Part shown: piece by piece, positions 46,250 through 58,045 of the stretch | Layout of the letters: every line of letters begins with the position of its first letter | How positions within the stretch are numbered: position 1 is the first letter of the stretch | NCBI GenBank assembly: GCA_007258455.2 | Contig: VDFB02270651.1 | Span: forward strand, 701,526,217-701,590,216 | Direction of reading: 5' to 3' | DNA from: Sequoia sempervirens | Taxonomy: Eukaryota; Streptophyta; Pinopsida; Cupressales; Cupressaceae | DNA: 64,000 nt | The notes under the pieces: generated by a model | Told to the model about the DNA's origin: nothing | The model's database searches: none | Seen by the model: only the letters and a program-made list of their open reading frames with translations | Program-made: the position numbers and the translations under genes

Positions 46250-48640
46250 CATATATTCTCCTTCATATCTCTTCTTGGAGCATTTCCTTCATTTACATTT
46301 CTTTCCACAAACCTTTCTTCTAAATTGTTTGAGCTATGCAAAATCAGTGAGTTGGTTGACATGCGATAAATCACAAAATTCTTTTAGATTGCAAGTGTAA
46401 TTATATTCATTTTGATTGGCTTACAAGGTTCCTAATAAGCACCATTTTTTTAACTTATAACCAATGAATCCTTTCAATTCAACAAAAGTACACTGCTCAA
46501 TTGTTTTATAGTCTTTTCTAATAATATAATCTTTTGCCCACCTACCTAGACCACATGGTAAATAATTCAAATAATATTGCTAAGTGGTTAGGTCATGCAT
46601 TTTTACCACGACAATCATATATGCTTCAAAGACTAAATTATATGTATGAAAATTTTCCAAATTCTTTAAGTTCATGGTTTGGAGAACCTTATTAGCTTTA
46701 GTTATCTGGTTGGCAGTATATCTACAAAAAATATCAATTAACAAGATTCTAAATTCTTCAAAACAAGTAGTGAAAATGTCATTCTTCCCCATATATTTTT
46801 TGCTTAACATAGTCATGCTCTTCATAGGGGAGTTCTTTTTCCTACATTTGGTAGATTATTCCACTAGTTTATGAGCTTACTTGAAAGTAATCCAATAGCA
46901 TACAAAACCTTTGTAGGTTCAGTCCATGAGCCACTTCTATCAAACATATTTTCTAGAGTATCTACCTAAGTGCAGATAGTGTCATAGGGGTCCACAATAT
47001 TATCAATATTCAAGATGTATCCACTTGCAACAAATGGTCTCATATGTTTTCATTTAGAATTTTCAATTACAATATCTTTCATTTCAATGTGTATTTCTAC
47101 AAGTTTCTTGGTGGATTCCTATGGTTCTGTTTCTTGCAGTTGATTGTATTCAAAAAAGTCAAATTCAAAAGACTCATTATCTACAGACTTGTCAGAAAAC
47201 TGAGAAAATTCTGAATCACTAACAGTCATATGAAAAGTATTTACATTTGATGTTGCCTCTTCTTCTAATTCTTTATTAGAAAAACCAGGTTTCTCCATAT
47301 ATACAGGTTCTGGTTGTTCTTCTTCTACATTCAATTCTTGTAACCAATCCCTTATTTGGCTCTTTTCTTCCTAATTAGCTAAGCCATGCTCTTTAACTTT
47401 GGGCATTGACACATGTGTAGAGGGTTTATGAATTTTCCCAGAGGATGATTTAATAGTTTCCTCCTTTTCATCCTTTCTTGTGCTTGTGCTTCTTTGCACA
47501 ATGATTTTCTTTTGTTTATGGATTGGTTGTTCTTGAGCTTTGACTTTCCTTTCCTTTTATTCTTCCTTAGAGCTATCTAGGCCAGTTTGTGTTTTTCTGA
47601 TCTTTTGTGTTACTAGCCTAATCTTTTCCAGTTTTTTGGCTACAACATCTATGAGTATTCGTTGATCCTCTATGTCTTGATTTCTAGAAGTTTCACTATT
47701 CTTCTGATTCTCTTATATGTATGTTAAGTAACTATCTTGATGGGTTTGGTTAGTCACCATAGTTCTTACATCCAAATGTGCCTATCACACTTGGTAGTTT
47801 AAGCTAGAAAGATCATTTATCAAAGAAGAAGAACGCTGCTCAATCTTGGTAATAGAAGAACTAATTTTACTTTGTACATAAGAAGCATTATTTTGCTTAA
47901 CATGAGTTTTCAAACTGTTATTACCAATACTTTTAATATCTACAACCATATCATCAACATTTTCTTGGGTTGAGATCATCCATTGTGCTAACCAATTTCT
48001 CTGGGCTTTAGAGTTCTTTTGTTTTGCACCCAAATCTACATCAAGTCAAGCTTCATATTTTCCCCATAATTTGTTGTCAGGATTGACAACTGTGAAAGTT
48101 TTGGTGGTTGCCCATCGACCAAGTTCATAACCTGTGACTTCTTTTTCTTGTCCCTGCATCTCCAACTTATAAATACTTTTCTTTTCAGCTCTCGCTCTAG
48201 GGAGTTTTTCTTTCATCGTACAACCTTTTTCTCCCATTTTAGTTATCTTAATCCCATTCTCTTTTTTGTCTGATGGTTCCTCTTCCTTGGGAGTTAAAGC
48301 TAGTTTCTTGTTGACTTGTCTGGCTAGTTTATCCATGAGCTTAGAATTATTGCTCAGATCTGAAAGTGCGGCCAAGGAAGCTCTAGAGGAATATGGATTA
48401 ACAATAGGTTGATTGTATAGAGGGAGATGGTTGGATGATCCAATGGATTATTTAGGATTATAATCCATGTATGGCTAATGGGAGGTACTTGAATTTTTTT
48501 TTGATAAAGAATATGACCTAGTTGAAAAACTGGGTCTCCCACTAGTTGAGGCCTCAGGTTATTCAAACAAAGTTTCATTAGGAAAAGATATGAGATCGAT
48601 GCTAGAAACTCATCTACTTTGCACATGAGGTCTAGTAGAC
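46250..48640 (-). pseudogene. Pararetrovirus copy B middle (coat-like) region
   Basis: The minus strand carries, in order, a Lys-rich segment (KLALTPKEEEPSDKKENGIK at about 48290), the helical QENVDDMVVDIKSIGNNSLK (about 47950), an acidic segment (NVEEEQPEPVYMEKPGF at about 47320) and a globular-looking part near 46.6-47.0 kb (FTTCFEEFRILLIDIF). It is probably the N-terminal and central coat region. Many stops and frameshifts. It crosses without interruption the point (47445-47455) where copy A carries the 6.2-kb element. Confidence 0.55.
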
Positions 48641-49448
48641 CACATAACTTATGGGGTGGTGTAGGTAATTCTTGAAACCTGGGTTGTGATTGATTGATGA
48701 GTTTCTCAATTATCAAAAATCCTATATCAAACCCTTCATGATTGATATGTCGACCAAATTCGAGGATGTTTGAATTACCTTCTGGGTAACTTACCTCGAC
48801 TAGAAGATTTGATGGTGGAAACATAGTATTCAGTAAGCGATAGATGCATCAACCACCGATGGTAGCATAAATAGACTCAGGCTGAAGCTCAACACCCTTA
48901 ACTTGGAAAAGTAAACAAAAGGCAGACTGTAGATACTTATCATCTAGAAAAATGGTGAAATTTGGGCGAACAAAAATAAAACCATCACCTCCTTTTCTTT
49001 CATCAGAGGCTTTGGTGAGTTGGCCCTGAAACTGGGTAATGACAACTTGATCCCAAATTCGAAAATGAGTATCTATTAGAGTACCAAAATATTCAGCTTC
49101 TATGTCGTAGTTAAAATGAGGATGGATGATTATACCAATATAAGAGAAATGTACATGGAAATACCCCTTTTCTTTCGATATTTTAATGCCTTATGGTAAT
49201 AAAAATGGAAGATTTATTAGACAGATCCCAACTCTAGACACCTTAAGATTTAATTCAGATTGTTAGACAAAGTGCATTGTTTTAGCCTTAATGCCTTTTT
49301 CAGGATATATATATATATATATGATATCTTAACATTTGGAAACTTAAAATTTCCCTTATCATCTATGTATTTTTCTTTGTCCTCAAAATAATTATGTGTG
49401 ACAGAAGAGAGAGAGCTACTAGCATTCATAGACCTTTAACTAGCCATT
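48641..49448 (-). pseudogene. Pararetrovirus copy B movement-protein-like region
   Basis: Counterpart of 28559-29400 in copy A, including the NFTIFLDDK-type strand near 48945 and SYPEGNSNILEFGRHINHEG near 48770. The ATG at 49446-49448 is followed by a TAA after three codons, and other stops and an (AT)n expansion at 49306-49322 occur inside, so it is dead. Confidence 0.58.
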
Positions 49449-50076
49449 GTAGGTAGATCAAAATTTGTGCATTTCAATCCTTTCGCTGCTGCGTTTTCCG
49501 TCTTACTACTCACCCTTCCACACCTGTTTGTCGACTTCAATATGGGTTTTACAGTCTTACTGCAGGTCCACATCTACTCATAATCCTACTTTATATCTTT
49601 CAATTCCAGATCCATGGGCAATAATTTGTCTTCAGAGAAAAATCCCTTAGCTATCTCACTTGTGAACAATAAACAATATTATGGCAACAAGAATAAGGAC
49701 AAACAAACCACCAATACAACAAATTTTTGGGACAATTATCTCTTTATAATTAAATCATTGACCACATGATTCATTAGATTGAGATCTAGGAATAATATCT
49801 AGAGTATGACTAGCTTCAGGAATCACAGATACAATAGGCTCTGATACCAATTAAGTAGAATCAAGAAATCTTATTGATCAACATGCAATCTTGCATTACA
49901 ACATGCATATAGATTTCTAATCATCCAAATCATGCAAAACATAGGATGAGAGCATATGTCTAATATGCCAAACCAATGGACTTTATGAGACTACTAAGCT
50001 CTAAACTCCAATCCAAAAATCTTCCAAATTGTGCCTTGAGCATGGCCTCATTTCCTTTTTATAGATGGAGTACCTA
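49449..50076 (-). promoter_or_regulatory. Pararetrovirus copy B leader, primer binding site and TATA box
   Basis: On the minus strand a TATA box (TATAAAAAG, 50055-50063) is followed by the leader and by TGGTATCAGAGCC at 49837-49849. Only about 15 bp of promoter remain upstream of the TATA box before the viral sequence ends at the right direct repeat. Confidence 0.75.
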
Positions 50077-50217
50077 TAATAGCTAAATACATAGATCCAT
50101 ACAAATTTAAGCAATATTTAACTAAATAAGGTACAATCCTAGTGAAATACTTGAAAACCATTAAAATGAGGAAGCCATTAAACATAAACAACAAGAAATG
50201 AATAATTAAAACCTATT
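50077..50217. repeat. Direct repeat (141 bp), right copy, flanking the pararetrovirus block
   Basis: Same sequence and orientation as 27812-27950 with a few substitutions and a small insertion (AACTAAATAAGGTACAATCC against AACTAAGCTACAATCC). It begins exactly where viral copy B ends. Confidence 0.85.
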
Positions 50218-50221
50218 CTAA

Positions 50222-51137
50222 TGCCTCAAACCTCATCCCATTGGGGAATTGGTGTCGTATTGATATGGAATTATGACCCTTTCCCAATCCCTTTGATAAA
50301 AGAAGATTTTGAATGGATTGTATTGATCAAAGATTGATGAAAATGGATGATTTGAACCACAATAGATGAAAATACTGAAATGAATGCTAATGGATGAAAG
50401 TGAGGATGTATTTCAACAACATGACTTTGCTCAAATGATTGTGGATTGCTATTTCATAGAAGTGAGGTATACATATAGATAACATTAGTGAATCAATGGC
50501 TAAGATTGATTTGATCAATCAAGCATTGCGATGCAATGTGAGGTGAAGGCATGGATGAAGGATCCATTAAGAATGCAAGATCACATGGATCAAAGAGTTA
50601 ATCAATGGCTCACAATGATCAAAGGAAGCACACTTTCAAAGTTGCTAGAAAGTTTGTTACAAAGTTTTTTAGGAAAGAATATTCCATTTTTGGAGCTCAA
50701 ATGGGAGAATAATACAAGGGAATATTCCCATGCAAGTAGATGGGTGAGGAAAAAAAGGAATTAGTTAATTAAAACAAAGTTTAAACTATGCAGGTTGATT
50801 GAGTTTAAGATTATCATTAAATGATTAATTTATTTAATGAAAAGGGTTCAAATGACATTTAATTAAATAATTAAGATTATTTAATGAAATGCGAGGACAT
50901 AAAGGGGTTTAATTTAAATAATTTTCATTATCCAATTAAAAAATATGAAATGTTAGTGTGAAAGAGGTTGAATTAGTCTAATGAAATTAATTAGATTAAT
51001 AGACGAGAATGATGCATTTAATTAAATACTAGGATTATCCAATTAAACAATCGAAAAGAAGATGAATTTAGGATGAAATAGTGTTAGTAATCATATTCAA
51101 GTGTGCAATATCATTCAGGACAGTTTAAGTGTCTACA
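50222..51137 (-). repeat. Antisense Gypsy-type LTR (edge certain at 51137, left edge tentative)
   Basis: On the minus strand AAAGAGGGGAAAAA (polypurine tract, 51138-51151) is followed by TGTAGACACTTAAACTGTCC, the same LTR start as at 29403 and 57587. The LTR runs leftwards through AT-rich sequence with many ATTAAATAA runs. A left end near 50222 is guessed from a TG and from the adjoining direct repeat. Confidence 0.6.
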
Positions 51138-51700
51138 TTTTTCCCCTCTTTGAAGTGAGGTACCTATTACATTGGTTCAAAGACTAACACTTTTCGGATT
51201 AATGCTACTGTTCAGATCAAAAATTTAAAAAATACTAATTTTTCGGATGCCCCAGTGGAAGGAATTAAGCTGGTACCCTACCCCCTCAAGAGATCGGGTG
51301 AAACTTTTAATTTTTGGATTGAGATCACGACAAGGATGCAAGATCAGTTCAACTCAGATAGGACAAAAGATACTTCTTTAGAAAGATCAGATGATTGATG
51401 TAAACAAATTTTATGATGTATATACAATCATTGGCCATGGTAACCTTATGTATATTTTTGATATATATCACGCAGATTTGATACTTGGATAAAAATGTTA
51501 GTAAAGATAGAAGAATACAAAGAAAAAGATGGATGTATTAACCATTGATTTCAAGATTGATTCACAAGTCCAATAAGTCTAATTATTTGAGACTTTATTA
51601 GATATGGTGACGAGATAAATGATGTGATTTTTTCAGGGATTGGGATACTTGGGCACTTCATTCCTTATTTTTGATATAGCACATAGACACGATGCATCAT
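51138..51700 (-). other. 3' end of the interior of an antisense Gypsy element
   Basis: Contains the polypurine tract next to the LTR and otherwise non-coding sequence. A short GATGCCCCAGTGG (51248) resembles ATGCCCCAGTAA at 57649, in the equivalent place of the right-hand Gypsy element. Confidence 0.4.
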
Positions 51701-51702
51701 GG

Positions 51703-52830
51703 TGTAGTGTCGAAAAAAGTATCCTTTTTTTCTCACTTAATTTGGGAATAATTAATATTAAAACGAGCTCAATGTTGCCTTGATTTAGTGTTGCAATGTG
51801 TTTTACACATTCACATTAAGTTTAGGGCCCAATTTAACTAAATGGACTTAATGGTGCCTTAGTTTGGGTGTTGTAAAGTGTATCTTTACACTTTCACACT
51901 AATCTAGGGCTTTATTAATTAATTGAGGTTAATTTTTCTTAACTGATCCCTTTAATTCAAATTCAAGACTAATTAAATGTAAATTATGAGAGATAAAGTC
52001 CGACATTCATAAATGATATTACACAACACTTAATTTTACAAGGTGTGTGTCCTAGGTTAGTGACCTAGGACCCATTCACCACTTGGCGAATGGGTCCTCA
52101 CTAGATCCTAAGACCCTATTTTCACATGATCTTTCACATTGTTCAAAGTGTGTCCTAGCTAAGTAAGCTAGGACCCATTCACCACATGGCCAATGGGTCC
52201 TCACTAAGACCTAGGACCCCTCTTTGAAATAGTTTTTTGGTGGTATTTTAATGATTTCAAATCCTAGATTTGATGTTGGCTTGTGATATTTGAATTTCGA
52301 GAATTAAGGGTAAGATATGTATAAATACAAGGCTATTTCACTTAGTTTCATCTAAGCAACTTTATGAGCAAGTCCTAATAGAAATTTTATGAGATCAAGA
52401 GCATTCAAGAGAATTTATAAGGAAGTCAAGGGAAGATTTGAAGAAGATTATTGCAGAAATTAGGATTCATTTCATGTCAAAGAGATAATGCATCATGCAT
52501 GTTGTTGAGCTAATGTGCTGATGTAGCATTTCAAGATCTATCAAGCATATTCAAAGCATTGTTTTACATCAAGTTTCAAGGTCAAGATCTACAGTCATTG
52601 AGACCACTTCATGCTGGTTTGCAGATTTATCCAAGGTTCAACTAAGGTGTGGTGAGCTGTGACATTGTATTTGTTCATTCATATTTCCTTCATGCATTTC
52701 TATTTCATTTCAAGGTTTAATTACCAAAATAGGGTTTGACCAAGGCAAACCGCTATTCCCTAACAATTTTTTTTTTCTCTCCTTTGATGTGTGATTGTAG
52801 GTTTTAGGTTGAAGTTCTATTGGAGAGAAA
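51703..52830 (+). repeat. Plus-strand LTR-like block with TATA box (tentative)
   Basis: A possible LTR start TGTAGTGTCGAAAAAAGTAT (51703), two tandem hairpin units (52050-52200), a TATA box (GTATAAATACAAGG, 52319-52332) and a pyrimidine-rich, intron-like end before GTAGGTTTTAGG (about 52798) resemble a Gypsy LTR in plus orientation. The right end, a target duplication and a primer binding site could not be fixed. Confidence 0.4.
52050..52200. repeat. Two tandem units (103-bp period), each with two hairpins
   Basis: Unit 1: TCCTAGGT-TAGTG-ACCTAGGA (52050-52070) overlapping GGACCCATTC...GAATGGGTCC (52068-52097). Unit 2: GTCCTAGCT-AAGTA-AGCTAGGAC (52152-52174) overlapping GGACCCATTC...CAATGGGTCC (52171-52200). 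In the first hairpin a G-C pair in one unit is a C-G pair in the other, a compensated change. Confidence 0.8.
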
Positions 52831-55560
52831 AATTGCAAAAGTTGTCAAAGTTGCTAACATAGTTGTCAAATCACACAAGCTAAGCTATAGGATTTATTTT
52901 TGGCTTTTCAACAGTGCTCAACTAGAATCTAGAAGTGCAAACATTGAAGAACAAAACCCGAAAATTGATTTTCCAGAACCCTATCCAGGACCAATTTGTC
53001 ATAGGGAGAATGAGTCCTCAGTGAGGCATGAAAAAACACTTTTTGCAATAGGTACACAACATTTGAACCTCTTAAAACCTACCTTTTGACTGCTATATCG
53101 GTTAGGTTTGATTTATGATATTCATTTATGCATTATAACCCTCATATTGAATGAAATCAGAAAGATAGGTGCATCCATTTTGTTAATCCATCTTGGATCA
53201 CACTACTATTTTTCTTTGTTTCACATGATATTGATAACCAGGATGTCATTGTATTTAGTGCAATGGAATTTGACTCTACAAACAGATAGGATAATCCTTG
53301 TTCACACCTTGACATACAAAAACCTCATTGGAAGGTAGTCTAGAAGTTTAGAATATTTTGGACAAAAGCATATACAATAGTCAACAATCTATTCAAAATG
53401 ACCTCCCTACACACAACTAAACAAGTATTCACCAATATTATTTTAGAATAACATGCCATAAGCAAAACAAACAAAAGACAATGATCAATGCCCCATTCCT
53501 TCTTCTCTAAATCATTTTGATAGACATCATTGAGAGGTCCTTAGAATGGGTGAATAAGATAAATCATAAGACAAGATCAAAATGAACAAACAGTCAATGT
53601 TATCTATATCTCTTTCCAAAAAGGTGTAATGTGTTTTGAGGATAAGTATCCAAAATGATTGCCAATGATAATGCTCATTGTAGGAAGGATGCATCCTATG
53701 ACATGTTAGTGGATGGTGCCAAGTTGATAGGTTGTTTAAAAGACCATTGATATAAGGTTTGATTGACATGTTTGATAATGATCAAGAGTTTGATTTTTGT
53801 GGTGCATTTAAAGGTTCTACTTTTGTTGATTGTTATACTTTTTTTTGGTTTGTTTTACCTAAGGGTGAGTGTGACGATCAATTTATTATGGATGAAAGTT
53901 TACTGCAAGTGAAAGTGAAATGGGATGGATGGTTTTGAATTTTTTGGAATATTTCAATGTTTTTGGTGTTTTTGCAATGTTTTGAGGCTATTTTTGGTCT
54001 TTTTGAATGTATGTGAATGTTTAGGCTTTTCGGTATTTGAGGCTTTTTAGGATTTTTTGAAATTTTTTCAATATTTTTGGGTTTTTTGAGTTTTGACCAA
54101 GACCTAAGAGGGACTGACCTAGGGCCTCGGTGGCTTATCAAAGATTAGCCTTTCCTACATTATACATGTAGAGACCACATAGTTCAACTAACTTTGACCA
54201 ATAACCATTTATTGATGAGATATGGACACTCGATGGATTGTCAGTTTATTATGACAGACTCCTAACTTAAAGTGTCTTGGGGGCACATCAATGATGGCCT
54301 TGCTTATGTTCAAGCTTAGAGACAACATAGTTCGAGAAGGTATTGTTTTTGATTTTTTGATGTTCTGACCTATTTAGGGATTTTGATGTGTTTTAGATGT
54401 TTTGGATTTTGAATTTACAAATTTTTGAATGTTTTTGGATTTTGGCTATACAAGATTTTGATGTTTTTGATTTTTTTTGGATTTTGCAAGTGTTTTTGAA
54501 ATTTTGATGAGGTTTTCAAATGTTTATGGATTTTGACGATTTTCAAATGTTTTAGGATTTTTGATGAGATTTTGAGATAAACGATACCTAGATCACAATG
54601 TTGATATCACTTTGTGAGATACAAGACATGGATCAAGAGTTTATTTGAAAATAAGAGCGCACGAACCTGCCTCAAGTGTCTATCAATGTTATGTAGTGTA
54701 ATGGAAAAACCAAGATATGTAATGTACATGCAAAGAGTTCAAGAAAGTTTTATCATGCTAGATATGGGCTATGAGACTTCATGAGAAAAAATGGTAAAGA
54801 AGCCTGTCAAGAGCTTTCCATGAGTAGAGTTGAAGTATACACCGAGTCTTTGTTAAGATCAAGATAAACTAAAATATTTGGATAAAGCTGAATTGGATGG
54901 ATTGAGGGAACATTGGATTTATCATGACAAGAATGAGATACTTATGTCTGAGAAGGATCATACAGACGTTCGATTCTACTCATGACACATGTTTTCTAGG
55001 TTTTCTTCATAGTACATGCCCAAAGCGCCACCGAAGTGGTTTTCACTAGAGGACGATTTTTTAAAATTTTTTTTTCTTGATTTTTTGATTTTTTTTGAAA
55101 GTTATATCCTCATGTTGAACCACTTGGTGGTACTGATGTAGAGGCCACTATCATAACGTGCCAATGATATCCTGCTTGAAGAAGCTACTTTGCTAAGATA
55201 CAAACACTTGAATGCAACTGTGAACTCTAATCTACCTTGTTGGTACGGGAATTAACATTGTCTATGTGCACACATCACGATAGAGTTCCTTGGGAATCCT
55301 TATGATGAAGAGTAGTTGCCAACACACGGTTAACACAAGAATTGGATATCATGAATGAAGTGTACGGTGTCATACATAAATGAATATGAGATGGATTGGT
55401 TGATAGTTTAGAAACTGACTCTCCAAACTTGGGAAGATGAGCGATGGGTGGAAATGGAGATTTGAGTGGAATTAGGACCGACTACTTGATATTCTTTGTT
55501 CCTTGCTTGAGAAGCTTTCTTTTGTATTTGAGGACATATTTGATGGATACTTTTCCATTT
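52831..55560. other. Non-coding Gypsy-related sequence with T-rich tandem repeats
   Basis: Contains a T-rich imperfect repeat (53930-54580) built from TTTTTGGATTTTTTGA-like words. There are two copies (about 54095-54195 and 54255-54335) of a GACCTAGGGCCTCGG...GTGGCTTATC...ACATAGTTCAAC unit also found at 62.28-62.66 kb, and a block at 54985-55050 (AAAGCGCCACCGAAGTGGTT) that recurs at 63231. This shows it is paralogous to the right-hand Gypsy interior. No gene is recognised. Confidence 0.5.
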
Positions 55561-56335
55561 TTTACTTTTTCCCCATAGTTTCTTCGACTGATGGAGTATG
55601 ATTGGGATGAGTACCTTTTGTATTCTTTGGTATCCATTTGTATTTACTTTGTCCTTTTTTCTTTACGGCTTCATTTCCTTTGATGATTTTCTCCTTTCTT
55701 TGATAGGAATCCTTCTTTTTACGTTGGTCCCAATTTGTGTATGAGATGATGGGTGGATGACGATTCATGATACGACTAGTTGTGGTGTTGACAATATTTT
55801 ACCCATAAGGATCCTTCATGCCCCCTATGTTGATGTTTGCATTAGCCAAGATTACCCCCGACATTGTAAAGGTATTGATAATACCTAATCCTCTACCCTG
55901 ATAATGTATCCTCTGATCCATAGCCATTGAATATGACTTGTCGTGAATACATGATATTACTATGGGTTCCTACTGTTAAGGAATATGAACTGTTGGCCTT
56001 GATTCTATGACATTGTTATATGTTGACACTACTTCAAAAGATGTTGGTGCTAATTTAGAAGATGTTGATGATGCACAATCATTGTAAGAATCAAGAATCT
56101 CGATTATTGCTTGCTCTTGTGTGGGAATATCAAGAGTGGGAGACTATTCTTTTGGATGAAGAACGCCTTTATGTCCACCAGGAAGAAACATCTCAGGGGT
56201 TATATCGGGGATATCTTTGGAGTTTAAAATGGTTTGGAAGATGTCCCTCAACTCTTGATGAAACTTTGGGGATAGGGGTTCTTGGTCCCGACTTGATTTG
56301 AAGCAACTTTCGTTATCTTCAAGATCCTCCTCTTG
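55561..56335 (-). pseudogene. Gag-like remnant of an antisense Gypsy element
   Basis: The minus strand, in broken frames, gives segments such as DIPDITPEMFLPGGHKGVLH (about 56220-56170) and EQAIIEILDSYNDCASSTSS (about 56100), then a Lys-rich part (WDQRKKKDSYQRKEKIIKGN at about 55700). I do not recognise a named domain. Its position just after the LTR and putative primer binding site at 56351-56371 suggests the start of gag. Confidence 0.4.
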
Positions 56336-56350
56336 AAATGATCCTTTGGT

Positions 56351-56366
56351 GGTGTAACGCCATAGA
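56351..56366 (-). other. Putative Gypsy primer binding site
   Basis: On the minus strand, ATGGCGTTACACC lies eight bases after a possible LTR end (TAAAGTGCA). TGGCG starts are common in Gypsy primer binding sites, but the match to a specific tRNA was not established. Confidence 0.35.
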
Positions 56367-56371
56367 AAGTT

Positions 56372-57587
56372 TGCACTTTAGAAAACAAAGAAGATTAGAA
56401 GCAAACATGCAATACAATATTAAATCTAGAATGCAAATCTAAATGTTAAGCAACAAAGAACATAGGAAAGTCAGAAACGTAAACAAAACTAGAACAATCT
56501 CACCAATTTCGAACGTATTTCCATGATTCATCTCGATTGCCCTTCTCCATTTTTCTTGTGTAGTATAATTGCCCTCAGATTTTTAGTAAGTTCATGCAAG
56601 TATAGCCTAAGATAATGATTAACAAAGTATTGAAGATTCAAGATTGAGTGCTCTCAAAAGGTATAAGAATTCGTGAGAGATTGGAATGAAGAATGTCAAA
56701 TCAATTTATAGAAAATTGATTATTCGAACGATAGGCCAAGATTGAAAGATCAATGGACTGTTAAGATCGACTGATTAGACATGCATTATGATAACTGACA
56801 GTAATGACATGAGTGATACAAATTAGAAATAGAATTAAAGATTAAATAAATGATTTAATCTTTAGTTAAATTACTAGAAAATAGAAGAAATATCTTTGCA
56901 TGACAAAGATGAAGATTGATTAAAACAACTCTTGTTCAAATGCATGCACAAGGTTTAATTAATTAAATAAGAATATTTAATTAATCCGCATGTACATGCA
57001 ATTGAGTTAGAATTGGACGATTTGAATGATTTCACAAAGAGATTACTCAAAGACACCACTTAGACATCAAATCAATAGTTAACTGAGCGATTAAAATAGA
57101 TGTAGAATTCGAGTAAAAGTGAATACTTAGATAACTCACATAATTATCTAAAATATAGAGGAATCGTTAAAATAGAATTAATGAATTAAATAATTCATTT
57201 TAATTCAAGACTCGATATATGAAGAATAATTAAATAAATAAGATTTATTTAATTAAATGATGAAGGGATTTTAAATGAATAATTAAATAAATAATAAATT
57301 TATTTAGTTATAGTTGAAATATGATAAAGGAATAAATTAAATAAAATTTATTTAATTTGACAAGAAGAATAAGATTAATTAATAACATAATTAAATAAAA
57401 GTGTTTATTTAATTAATCAGATAGAATAAAGAAAGTCTGAATTAATTAAATAATTAAGATTATTTAATTAATAGAAAAATAATGTTAAGATGAATTAATT
57501 AAATAATTGACATTATTTAATCAATAGAAGAATCACAATTATGAAGAATATGGAAGTTGAGGCCTAAACCAGATTTCGGTGTCTACA
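56372..57587 (-). repeat. Antisense Gypsy LTR (3' LTR of the PMD-carrying element)
   Basis: The right edge is firm: minus strand TCAAAGAGGGGCAAA (polypurine tract, 57588-57602) then TGTAGACACCGAAATCTGG. The left edge at 56372 is inferred from TG and the putative primer binding site beside it. The LTR is about 1.2 kb, AT-rich with repeated TTAATTAAATAA. Sequence to its left looks like gag, so the same LTR may also serve as 5' LTR of a neighbouring copy. Confidence 0.65.
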
Positions 57588-57881
57588 TTTGCCCCTCTTT
57601 GATACAATGTCATTTCGGCGTTGTGTTAAAGAAAATCAATAAGAAATATGCCCCAGTAATGCTCCAGATTAAAACAGGTGAAGGTATGCCCCCTCGGAAA
57701 AATTGACAAATTTCTAAAAAATTCAGAAAAATTTGGAAATGATCCCGATGAGTCTCTAGGATAGGAAGAAATGCAGTGCAGCCTGCGGAATTGGGTGTGG
57801 AAATGGGAGGGACAGGTATGGGTTGATTGAAAATGGAAGTTAACATGGCCAGTAGGACAGACATGCCACCTAAGCCCTAGG

Positions 57882-57890
57882 TATATATAG
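57882..57890 (+). promoter_or_regulatory. TATA box of the PMD gene
   Basis: TATATATAG lies 78 bp upstream of the PMD start codon at 57968 and is followed by a pyrimidine-rich leader (CTCTAACTTTCTAG). Position and sequence fit a plant core promoter. Confidence 0.55.
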
Positions 57891-58045
57891 GAATAGGGTT
57901 GAAAATCTATTCATTTGCACCCATTTAGTTTAGAAATTTGAAAATTTGCTCTAACTTTCTAGTGAGGATGTCTCCAGTTCCAGCCACTCACCATCGCGCA
58001 TATAGGATCCGGACATATCAGAGACCAGCCGGCGCGGACCCCCTG

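Larger units (their letters stand above)
41233..50076 (-). mobile_element. Endogenous pararetrovirus copy B (Caulimoviridae-like), inverted, truncated
   Basis: Read on the minus strand from 50076: end of promoter with TATA box (50055-50063), leader, primer binding site (49837-49849), movement-protein-like region, middle region, zinc knuckle, protease, RT and RNase H, then truncated at 41233 inside the region just after RNase H. It is close to copy A (roughly nine bases in ten by eye in the leader) but not derived from A as it stands. B keeps the coat-end, protease and N-terminal RT sequence deleted in A, and lacks A's solo LTR and non-autonomous element. It carries two inverted-repeat DNA elements instead. 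Confidence 0.78.
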
